Source: Lachnospiraceae bacterium UBA7225
GTDB lineage: Bacteria; Bacillota; Clostridia; Lachnospirales; Lachnospiraceae
DNA: 17,896 nucleotides
Assembly: GCA_002473385.1 (NCBI GenBank)
Contig: DKTR01000081.1
Span: 1-17,896, forward strand
Direction of reading: 5' to 3'
The notes under the pieces are model-generated. The model saw only the letters and a program-made list of their open reading frames with translations, did no database searches and was not told where the DNA came from. Every line of letters begins with the position of its first letter. The stretch's first letter is position 1. A program made the position numbers and the translations under genes. This document shows, piece by piece, positions 12,224-17,896 of the stretch.

Positions 12224-13900
12224 ATGTCGATTGATGACATCTCAAATTTGTTTACTTTTGCCGGCGGACTTGGCATGTTCCTGTTCGGTATGCACGGAAT
12301 GTCGTCCGGTATCCAGAAATCTGCCGGCAGCAAAATGCAGGAGCTGCTGGGGATTCTGACAAATAATCGTCTGGTTGCAGTGCTGGTTGGTGCGGCGCTG
12401 ACGGCAATCATCCAGAGCAGCGGCGCAACCACGGTCATGGTGATTGGTTTTGTCAATGCCGGGATCATGACGCTTAGTCAGGCAGTTGGCATTATCATGG
12501 GTGCCAATATCGGTACCTGTATCACGGCATGGATCGTATCGCTCGGTCAGGTTGGAGACAGCTTCAAGGCGCTCTCGCCTTCTCTCTACGCGCCGCTTAT
12601 GGTCGGCATCGGAGCGTTCCTTATCATGTTTGCAAAAAAGCCGAAGAAACAGATTTACGGGGAAATCCTCATTGGTCTTGGACTTTTGTTCATCGGTCTT
12701 GATTTTATGGGTGATTCGGCGAAGGAGTATATGGATCTTCCGATTATTGCAGATGCCTTTCTGCTATTCGGAAACAATCCGTTTCTTGGCATAGCAATCG
12801 GTACTATCATCACGGCGATTATGCAGAGTTCTTCCGCTTCGGTGGGTGTGCTTCAGACACTTGCGGCTACGAGCGGGGCTGTTACGACGAGTGCGGCAGT
12901 ATATATCAGTCTCGGATCGAATATCGGTTCCTGTCTTACTGCCATCCTTTCCAGCTTCGGAACAAGCAGAAATGCGAAGCGGGTAGCGGCGATGCATCTG
13001 CTTTATAATATCATCGGTGCTGTGGTATTTGGTACGCTGTGCTATATTTTCTTCTGGGTTTCGCCGGGATTTGCACACAGGAGTATTGACAGTGTCGGTA
13101 TTTCCATGTTCCATACCGGATTTAAGGTTGCCTGTACCATTATGCTGTTCCCATTTGCGGAGCGGCTGGTTGATCTTTCCGGTATGGTAGTGAAAAGCGG
13201 GGATAATGATACTGTCAGTGATGACGAGGAAACAGTTACGCTTCGCCATCTGGACCGGCGTATCCTGAAATCCCCGGATTTTGCGGTGGAAAATGCCATC
13301 AAAGAAGTTGTGCATATGGGTGAGACTACAGCGGAAAATCTTTGTAATGCCTGTAAGGTAGTTATGAATTTCGACCCGGAGCTTTTAAAGAAGATTTATG
13401 CGACAGAAAAAACGATCAATTCTATGGAAAAGCTGATCACAGAATACCTGGTAGAAATCGACAATCTGTCGCTTACGGTAGAACAGCACGATATCATTAA
13501 GAATTTGTTTTATTCTGTCAGCGATATTGAACGCGTGGGTGATCACGTGGAAAACATTGCCGAAATTATGGATGTCCGGGACAGCGGCGAACCGGTCAGC
13601 TTCTCACAGGAGGCGCTTGGTGAGATGGCAGAGATCATGGGTCTTGTGAAGGATGCTTTCTCGTGTGCTATCAATGCCAGACGGAAAATCAGCATCGAGG
13701 ATGCAGTCTTGGTGGGCAAATTTGAGGAAAAGGTGGACGATATGGAGGAGGAGCTTCGCGACAAGCATATCGAGCGTCTGTCGAAGCAGCTCTGCAATCC
13801 GACAAATGGCGTGGCGTTTCTGGATATTCTGAGTAATCTGGAACGAATCAGCGACCATGCCTTTAATCTTGCAGGCTACGTGATGAGTGAGCATGAGTAG
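12224..13900 (+). CDS. Na+/phosphate cotransporter with C-terminal PhoU-like domain
   Basis: This 558-aa protein belongs to the Na/Pi-II (NptA/YjbB) family. It has about eight membrane segments and the inverted-duplicate signature: QSSGATT at 64-70 with GANIGTC at 93-99, then QSSSASVG at 201-208 with GSNIGSC at 231-237. From about 350 to the end follows a helical PhoU-like region with KNLFYSVSDIERVGDHVENIAEIMD and a second copy ending LSNLERISDHAFNLAGYV; ERxxDH repeats are the PhoU hallmark. Such fusions move phosphate with sodium; YjbB of E. coli acts as an exporter, so direction is uncertain. GGGAGG precedes ATG 12224 by about eight bases. No terminator separates it from the upstream MGS-like gene. 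Confidence 0.92.
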   Translation: MSIDDISNLFTFAGGLGMFLFGMHGMSSGIQKSAGSKMQELLGILTNNRLVAVLVGAALTAIIQSSGATTVMVIGFVNAGIMTLSQAVGIIMGANIGTCITAWIVSLGQVGDSFKALSPSLYAPLMVGIGAFLIMFAKKPKKQIYGEILIGLGLLFIGLDFMGDSAKEYMDLPIIADAFLLFGNNPFLGIAIGTIITAIMQSSSASVGVLQTLAATSGAVTTSAAVYISLGSNIGSCLTAILSSFGTSRNAKRVAAMHLLYNIIGAVVFGTLCYIFFWVSPGFAHRSIDSVGISMFHTGFKVACTIMLFPFAERLVDLSGMVVKSGDNDTVSDDEETVTLRHLDRRILKSPDFAVENAIKEVVHMGETTAENLCNACKVVMNFDPELLKKIYATEKTINSMEKLITEYLVEIDNLSLTVEQHDIIKNLFYSVSDIERVGDHVENIAEIMDVRDSGEPVSFSQEALGEMAEIMGLVKDAFSCAINARRKISIEDAVLVGKFEEKVDDMEEELRDKHIERLSKQLCNPTNGVAFLDILSNLERISDHAFNLAGYVMSEHE

Positions 13901-13942
13901 CAGGGCGGATTCCGGAAAAAGTGTTTACAGGAGAGATGTAAT

Positions 13943-14536
13943 ATGAGAGTGATTGCGGGTACGGCAAGACACCTTGCACTGAAAACGGTGGACGGGATGG
14001 ATACCCGTCCGACGACAGACCGCATCAAGGAAACACTGTTTAATATGATAAACGCAGAAATACCGGGGTGCCGTTTTCTGGACCTGTTTTCCGGCAGCGG
14101 AGCAATCGGTATTGAGGCATTGAGCCGCGGAGCAGAGTTTGCCGTGCTGGTGGAGCACAACAAAAAGGCAGCGGAATGCATCCGGCAGAATCTTTCTTTT
14201 ACCCGTCTGGCGGATCGTGCTGTATTGATGCAGACTGATGTTCGCACTGCGCTTGGCAGACTGGAGGGGGAAAAGCCCTTCGATCTTATTTTTATGGACC
14301 CGCCATACCGGCAGAGCCTGGAACGGGAAGTGCTGGAAGCATTGGCAGATTCTTCACTTGCGGATGAGCAGACGCTGATCATCACAGAGGCATCTCTGGA
14401 CACAGAGTTTGCGTATCTGGAAGCATTGGGGTATTCTATGGTGAAATACAAGAAATACAAGACAAATGCGCATATTTTTATAAAAAAACTGAGGGGAGCA
14501 CATTATGAAAAGAGCCGTTTATCCGGGGAGCTTTGA
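13943..14536 (+). CDS. rsmD: 16S rRNA (guanine966-N2)-methyltransferase RsmD
   Basis: This 197-aa SAM-dependent enzyme methylates G966 of 16S rRNA. Seen: the N-terminal MRVIAGTARHL, TRPTTDRIKETLFNM at 21-35, SAM motif I FLDLFSGSGAIGIEALSRGA at 45-64, and the catalytic DPPY at 119-122 in DLIFMDPPY. AGGAGA lies about eight bases before ATG. The end overlaps coaD by 32 bp, so the two are translationally coupled, as in many Firmicutes (ylbH-coaD). Length is normal. Confidence 0.95.
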   Translation: MRVIAGTARHLALKTVDGMDTRPTTDRIKETLFNMINAEIPGCRFLDLFSGSGAIGIEALSRGAEFAVLVEHNKKAAECIRQNLSFTRLADRAVLMQTDVRTALGRLEGEKPFDLIFMDPPYRQSLEREVLEALADSSLADEQTLIITEASLDTEFAYLEALGYSMVKYKKYKTNAHIFIKKLRGAHYEKSRLSGEL

Positions 14537-15026
14537 TCCGGTTACGTATGGACATCTGGATATTATCCGGCGTTCGGCAGCACTTGTGGACGAACTGATC
14601 GTCGGCGTTTTGCAGAATAATAATAAAAAGCCGTTGTTTTCTTCGCAGGAACGTGTTAAGATACTACTGGAAGCAACAAAAGATATGAGCAATGTCCGCG
14701 TGGAGGCGTTCACGGGACTATCCATTGATTTTGTGAAGAAATGCGACGCACAGTTTCTTGTCAGAGGGCTGCGCGCCATTACAGATTTTGATTATGAACT
14801 GCAGATGGCGCAGACGAACCGTATTATGGCACCGGATATTGATACCATTTTTCTGACGACCAGCCTGGAATATGCTTATCTGAGTTCATCCACGGTCAAG
14901 GAAGTCGCATATTATGGCGGAGATATCAGTAAGTTTGTTCCGCCCGGGGTTGTGAGGGCGATCCTGGCGAAGATGCATTTTGCAAATGAGCAGCAGCAGG
15001 CTGCAGATGGGAAATTAAGTAAATAA
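14505..15026 (+). CDS. coaD: Phosphopantetheine adenylyltransferase
   Basis: This 173-aa enzyme makes dephospho-CoA from 4'-phosphopantetheine and ATP, the fourth step of coenzyme A synthesis. Seen: AVYPGSFDPVTYGHLDII at 4-21 with the TxGH nucleotidyltransferase motif ending in H17, K41/K42, LVRGLRAITDFDYELQMAQTNR at 85-106, and SSSTVKE at 127-133. The extra tail after about residue 160 is glutamine- and lysine-rich and probably not essential. GGGGAG lies about seven bases before ATG 14505 inside rsmD. The coiled-coil gene follows after 21 bp. Confidence 0.96.
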   Translation: MKRAVYPGSFDPVTYGHLDIIRRSAALVDELIVGVLQNNNKKPLFSSQERVKILLEATKDMSNVRVEAFTGLSIDFVKKCDAQFLVRGLRAITDFDYELQMAQTNRIMAPDIDTIFLTTSLEYAYLSSSTVKEVAYYGGDISKFVPPGVVRAILAKMHFANEQQQAADGKLSK

Positions 15027-15047
15027 ATTAATAAGGAGAAAGAGGAC

Positions 15048-15656
15048 ATGAGCAGCAGAATTGAACAGATCATCGAAGAAATTGAAGAGTATGTGGACAG
15101 TTGTAAGTTCCAGCCGTTATCTTCCACGAAGATTGTGGTAAATAAGGAGGAACTGGAGGAACTGCTCCGTGAGCTCCGCATGAAAACACCGGATGAGATC
15201 AAGCGTTACCAGAAGATCATCAGCAATAAGGATGCCATTCTTGCCGACGCGCAGACGAAGGCCGACGCCATCATGGCAGAAGCACAGGAGAAGCAGGCAC
15301 AGATGGTGCAGGAAAATGAGGTGATGCAGGAGGCGATGAAGCAGGCGAATGCGCTTCTTGAGCAGACACGTCAGCAGGCACAGGAGATTCTGGACAATGC
15401 AACGCAGGATGCAAACAATATCCGCATGAGTGCGATCAGTTATACAGACGATATGCTGGCAAATCTGGAGCAGATCATGAGTCATGCAACGGATACGGTG
15501 AGTGCGAAATACAATACCTTTATGAGTTCGCTGCAGTCCTGCTATGATATCGTAACGAAAAACCGCCAGGAGTTGTCCCCGCAGGCGGGTTCTGCTTCTA
15601 ATTATGCGGCAGCAGCGCTGGACGAGGAAGACGGATATGAGGAGGAGGATGCATAG
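15048..15656 (+). CDS. Coiled-coil protein, ATPase-subunit-like, function unknown
   Basis: This 202-aa soluble protein has three parts. The N-terminal block (1-60) includes IIEEIEEYVDSCKFQPLS and VNKEELEELLRELRMKTPDEI. A long heptad-type helix at about 60-130 is rich in Ala, Gln and Glu (ILADAQTKADAIMAEAQEKQ and onward). The end is acidic (DEEDGYEEEDA). Such helices resemble ATP synthase b/E subunits and DivIVA-like proteins, and automated annotation often says ATPase, but no nucleotide-binding motif exists. It lies directly after coaD with AAGGAGA before the ATG, in the place between coaD and ylbJ, so a role in division or sporulation is possible but unproven. Confidence 0.8.
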   Translation: MSSRIEQIIEEIEEYVDSCKFQPLSSTKIVVNKEELEELLRELRMKTPDEIKRYQKIISNKDAILADAQTKADAIMAEAQEKQAQMVQENEVMQEAMKQANALLEQTRQQAQEILDNATQDANNIRMSAISYTDDMLANLEQIMSHATDTVSAKYNTFMSSLQSCYDIVTKNRQELSPQAGSASNYAAAALDEEDGYEEEDA

Positions 15657-15660
15657 TCCC

Positions 15661-16593
15661 TCAGAAGATATAACAGAGCGCCATGATAACCGCGATGGCT
15701 GTGATGGAGATTTTGGCGGCAAGATAGTTTCGCAGGGGAAGCCCGATATTTGCGAGCATCTGTGCAGACTGCGCTGTGCAGCATAGTCCGCCGAACGCAG
15801 ACACCGCGATCAGCAGCAGATATTTTACAGGGAAGGACAGTGCAAGCGCTGAGATCCGGTGGATACCGCCGCTGATTTCTGTGATGCCGGACAGAAGTGC
15901 CGTAAGATAGGGTGAATTCAGCGGCAGTGTGTCGATCATGGCGGTAAAAATGGCAAACAGGATAATATATCCGCCGAGTTTTGTGATACTGCAGATACTG
16001 TCTGTGATAGAGGCATCGACCATGGCAAATGTGATTGCTGTGGAGGGTGCCTTGTTTTTTGCGATATGGGAAGCCGCCGGCTGTTCTTTGTGCATGCGGT
16101 AGCGGTGATTGGAAAATAACCCATACAGCAGCGGTGCACAAAACAGTATGACAAGCGTAGGCAGCAGCAGAGTCCGGGATTCCAGATGTTTCATCACCAG
16201 AAAATTTGTCAGAAAAGCAGGGCTGATGTTATTGATAAATACGGCGAGATAGGAGGCTTCTGCCTGTGAGATCTGCTCATTTTGCCGAAGATCGGAGAGC
16301 ACTTTTGCACCCATTGGGCAGCCGCAGAAAAATCCGACCAGAAGAGCGTAGGCACCGCAGGGGGAGATGGACAGGAGGGCGGTCAGAGGGCGCGTGATGC
16401 CCTTTGCCAGGAAAAAGGCAAGATTTGAAGAAAGCAGCAGGTGCGAGAGGATCATCACCGGAAACAGGGTAGGCACAAGTGTTTCATACCAGAGCAGCAG
16501 TCCGGAACTGGCGGCATGGAAGCTCTCCTGAGGAAATAGAAGTACAAAGAAGAAAGCGGAAGCGGTAAGAATGCCGAAATATAAATTTTTCAT
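15661..16593 (-). CDS. ylbJ: Sporulation integral membrane protein YlbJ
   Basis: This 310-aa polytopic protein matches YlbJ, needed for spore cortex formation in Bacillus and carrying a nucleoside-recognition (Gate) type fold. Seen: about eight hydrophobic segments, LLWYETLVPTLFPVMILSHLL near 33-53, GFFCGCPMGAKVLSDLR near 87-103, FINNISPAFLTNF near 119-131, KLGGYIILFA near 208-217, and GGLCCTAQSAQML near 270-282. On the minus strand GAGAGG precedes ATG by six bases. In Bacillus ylbJ follows coaD on the same strand; here it is inverted and convergent. I found no convincing sigma-E promoter. Confidence 0.93.
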   Translation of the reverse strand: MKNLYFGILTASAFFFVLLFPQESFHAASSGLLLWYETLVPTLFPVMILSHLLLSSNLAFFLAKGITRPLTALLSISPCGAYALLVGFFCGCPMGAKVLSDLRQNEQISQAEASYLAVFINNISPAFLTNFLVMKHLESRTLLLPTLVILFCAPLLYGLFSNHRYRMHKEQPAASHIAKNKAPSTAITFAMVDASITDSICSITKLGGYIILFAIFTAMIDTLPLNSPYLTALLSGITEISGGIHRISALALSFPVKYLLLIAVSAFGGLCCTAQSAQMLANIGLPLRNYLAAKISITAIAVIMALCYIF

Positions 16594-16621
16594 GAATAAC
16601 CTCTCTGGAAAACTGAATAAG

Positions 16622-16650
16622 TTGAACAGGGGGAAAGGATGTGTTATACT
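16622..16650 (+). promoter_or_regulatory. Strong sigma-A promoter of the alarmone synthetase gene
   Basis: TTGAAC (16622-16627), 17 nt, TATACT (16645-16650), with TG at 16642-16643 extending the -10. The start should be near 16657. This also rules out the upstream in-frame GTG at 16641 as a translation start, because it lies inside the promoter. Confidence 0.82.
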
Positions 16651-16659
16651 TTATTTATA

Positions 16660-16685
16660 CCCGGCGCAGATTAGAACGTGCCGGG
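16660..16685 (+). other. Hairpin at the 5' end of the alarmone synthetase mRNA
   Basis: CCCGGCGC (16660-16667) pairs with GTGCCGGG (16678-16685), one G-U pair, closing a 10-nt A/G/T loop. It lies within a few bases of the predicted transcription start, so it would cap the 5' end of the mRNA. No U-run follows. Confidence 0.5.
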
Positions 16686-16724
16686 AAAAGGAAATTTATA
16701 ATTTTAAGAAAGCAGGAAAGCAGC

Positions 16725-17549
16725 ATGGAAATACAGATTTGGAGGGATTTGTTAGATCCATACGATTTGGCAGTGCGTGAGCTGACCACGAAATTTGAGC
16801 ATTTACGTTATGAGTATAAATCGCGCGGGCTGTATTGCCCGATCGAACAGGTTACAGGACGTGTAAAGACGATTTCCAGTATTCTGGATAAGATGCAGAA
16901 GAAAAAAATTGAGGTGTCAGAAATTGAGGAACGCATGGAGGATATTGCCGGTATTCGTATTATCTGCCAGTTTGTCGAAGACATTCCAAAGGTGGTAAAT
17001 CTGATCCGCAGCCGCGGCGATATGTCTGTAAAGCATGAAAAGGACTATGTTACCAACGCCAAAACAAGCGGCTACCGCAGCTATCACGTTATCGTGAATT
17101 ATGGGGTGGAGCTGATGAATGGTCCGAAGACGATACAGGCAGAGATCCAGATCCGCACGATGGGGATGAATTTCTGGTCGACCATCGAACACTCGCTGCA
17201 GTATAAATACAAACAGAATATACCGGATCACCTTCGTGAGAAGCTGCTGAAATCGGCGGATGCGATTGTTGTTCTGGATAGCGAAATGTCTTCTGTGCGT
17301 GATGAGATCATGGATGCGCAAAATTCCATGCAGCATCAGATGAATCTGGTTGCAGAGATCTTAAATAATATCCAGAACCTTTACAAGTATGCGAATAAGC
17401 GGGAAATTTCTAAGATCCAGGAGGAGTTTTATGAGGTATACGGGGAAAATGACCTGGAAAAGCTGGAGCGCTTTCATCGGCAGCTTGATATAATTTCGGA
17501 AGGATACCGGGCGCAGGAGCTGAATTTTTCCTGCGGGGAAGTGACGTAA
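16725..17549 (+). CDS. Small alarmone synthetase, (p)ppGpp synthetase of RelQ/RelP type
   Basis: This 274-aa protein has a RelA/SpoT synthetase domain without hydrolase, TGS or ACT domains, so it should make ppGpp-type alarmones from ATP and GDP/GTP. Seen: PIEQVTGRVKTISSIL at 39-54 with the R-x-K pair, EDIAGIRIICQFVEDI at 72-87 with the metal-binding D73, KDYVTNAKTSGYRSYHVIV at 106-124, and EIQIRTMGMNFWSTIEHSLQYKY at 140-162 with catalytic E140. A helical C-terminal region of about 90 residues should support oligomerisation. ATG 16725 has AGGA eight bases upstream and lies downstream of the promoter. It is divergent from ylbJ. Such enzymes are usually controlled by transcription, fitting its own promoter. 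Confidence 0.9.
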   Translation: MEIQIWRDLLDPYDLAVRELTTKFEHLRYEYKSRGLYCPIEQVTGRVKTISSILDKMQKKKIEVSEIEERMEDIAGIRIICQFVEDIPKVVNLIRSRGDMSVKHEKDYVTNAKTSGYRSYHVIVNYGVELMNGPKTIQAEIQIRTMGMNFWSTIEHSLQYKYKQNIPDHLREKLLKSADAIVVLDSEMSSVRDEIMDAQNSMQHQMNLVAEILNNIQNLYKYANKREISKIQEEFYEVYGENDLEKLERFHRQLDIISEGYRAQELNFSCGEVT

Positions 17550-17551
17550 AG

Positions 17552-17896
17552 ATGGTACTGCCAGAGAGTTTTGAGAAAAATATGAAGCAGCTTCTGAAAG
17601 AAGCGTTTCCGGATTACATAGAAAGCTTTTCACAGGAAAGTGTGCAGGGAATCCGGGTGAATACCGGAAAGATCCCGGTGAACAGGTTCCGGGAGATCTG
17701 TCCGTTTCCGCTTGCGGCGGTTCCATGGACTGAGAATGGGTTTTATGTGACGGCGGATGCTGCGGTAACAAAGCATCCCTATTATTATGCGGGGCTGTAT
17801 TACGTACAGGAGCCGAGCGCCATGCTTCCGGCAGCGCTTCTGGGGGCAGAGCCGGGGGAGCGGATACTGGATCTGTGTGCGGCGCCCGGCGGAAAG
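17552..17896 (+). CDS. rRNA cytosine-C5 methyltransferase (RsmB/RsmF family), N-terminal part
   Basis: The frame starts at ATG 17552, two bases after the alarmone synthetase stop, and remains open at the window end; 115 residues are visible. Seen: the N-terminal LPESFEKNMKQLLKEAF, an IRVNTGKI strand near 34-41, YYAGLYYVQEPSAMLPA near 78-94, and SAM motif I LDLCAAPGGK at 106-115. The order YxQEPSAM followed by LDLCAAPGGK is characteristic of NOL1/NOP2/Sun m5C RNA methyltransferases, and the short N-terminus favours the RsmF (YebU) type over RsmB, which carries a NusB-like domain. The two catalytic cysteines lie beyond the window. The ribosome-binding site is weak, suggesting translational coupling to the gene before. 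Confidence 0.9.
   Translation, partial: MVLPESFEKNMKQLLKEAFPDYIESFSQESVQGIRVNTGKIPVNRFREICPFPLAAVPWTENGFYVTADAAVTKHPYYYAGLYYVQEPSAMLPAALLGAEPGERILDLCAAPGGK

Noticed and set aside
16594..16660. Sigma-E promoter for ylbJ on the minus strand
   Set aside because: Only loose AT-rich matches; no CATACA-type -10 with a paired -35.
16641..16724. N-terminal extension of the alarmone synthetase from GTG 16641
   Set aside because: The region overlaps the -10 box and lacks a ribosome-binding site; family homology starts at the later Met.

Overview
The window looks like an ordinary, vertically inherited chromosomal segment of a spore-forming Clostridia bacterium, most likely Lachnospiraceae. The evidence is the gene set: an alpha/beta-type small acid-soluble spore protein, YtfJ (GerW), YlbJ, a four-cysteine L28 and a DUF6465-type protein. 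Gene order also matches Firmicutes patterns: rpmB divergent from yloU-fakA-recG, a DUF2953 gene beside ytfJ, and rsmD-coaD near ylbJ. Codon use is homogeneous. I see no transposase, integrase, phage gene, CRISPR array, tRNA or rRNA. The genus cannot be fixed from this sequence.

Layout. 1-3234: the tail of a U32 peptidase, then an overlapping SEDS glycosyltransferase and class B PBP pair for peptidoglycan synthesis. 3235-3940: a palindromic intergenic repeat, a sigma-A promoter, a Nudix hydrolase and a long hairpin. 3941-6064: an uncharacterised 129-aa protein, a DUF2953 membrane protein with an internal coding minisatellite, YtfJ, and a 45-aa two-helix membrane protein that is easy to miss. 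6077-6395: rpmB on the minus strand with its own terminator and promoter. 6436-10668: an operon of an Asp23 (YloU) protein, FakA and RecG behind an extended -10 promoter and a leader with two hairpins. 10720-11287: a strong promoter, a foldable leader, a DUF6465-type protein with a lysine/alanine-rich repeated tail, and a terminator. 11311-11696: the spore-protein gene with an inverted repeat at its likely transcription start. 11697-13900: a perfect dyad over a promoter, a methylglyoxal-synthase-like gene with several altered active-site positions, and a Na+/Pi cotransporter with a PhoU-like tail. 13943-15656: rsmD, coaD and a coiled-coil protein. 15661-16593: ylbJ, convergent and only 4 bp away. 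16622-17896: a promoter, a small alarmone synthetase, and the start of an RsmB/RsmF-type rRNA methyltransferase cut by the window end.

Most of the window is core metabolism, wall synthesis, translation and sporulation. I found no clear new multi-gene system. The most promising candidate is the 11697-13900 unit: a methylglyoxal-synthase homologue with changed catalytic and phosphate-pocket residues, probably co-transcribed with a phosphate transporter under a dyad that looks like an operator. Second is the DUF6465-type gene with its structured leader. Third is the ssp-associated inverted repeat.

Starts were re-chosen where ribosome-binding sites decided them: PBP TTG 1609, Asp23 ATG 6545, RecG ATG 8611, DUF6465 ATG 10881, alarmone synthetase ATG 16725. 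No gene-free stretch exceeds 300 bases; the longest is 6307-6544, described under its promoters and leader hairpins.
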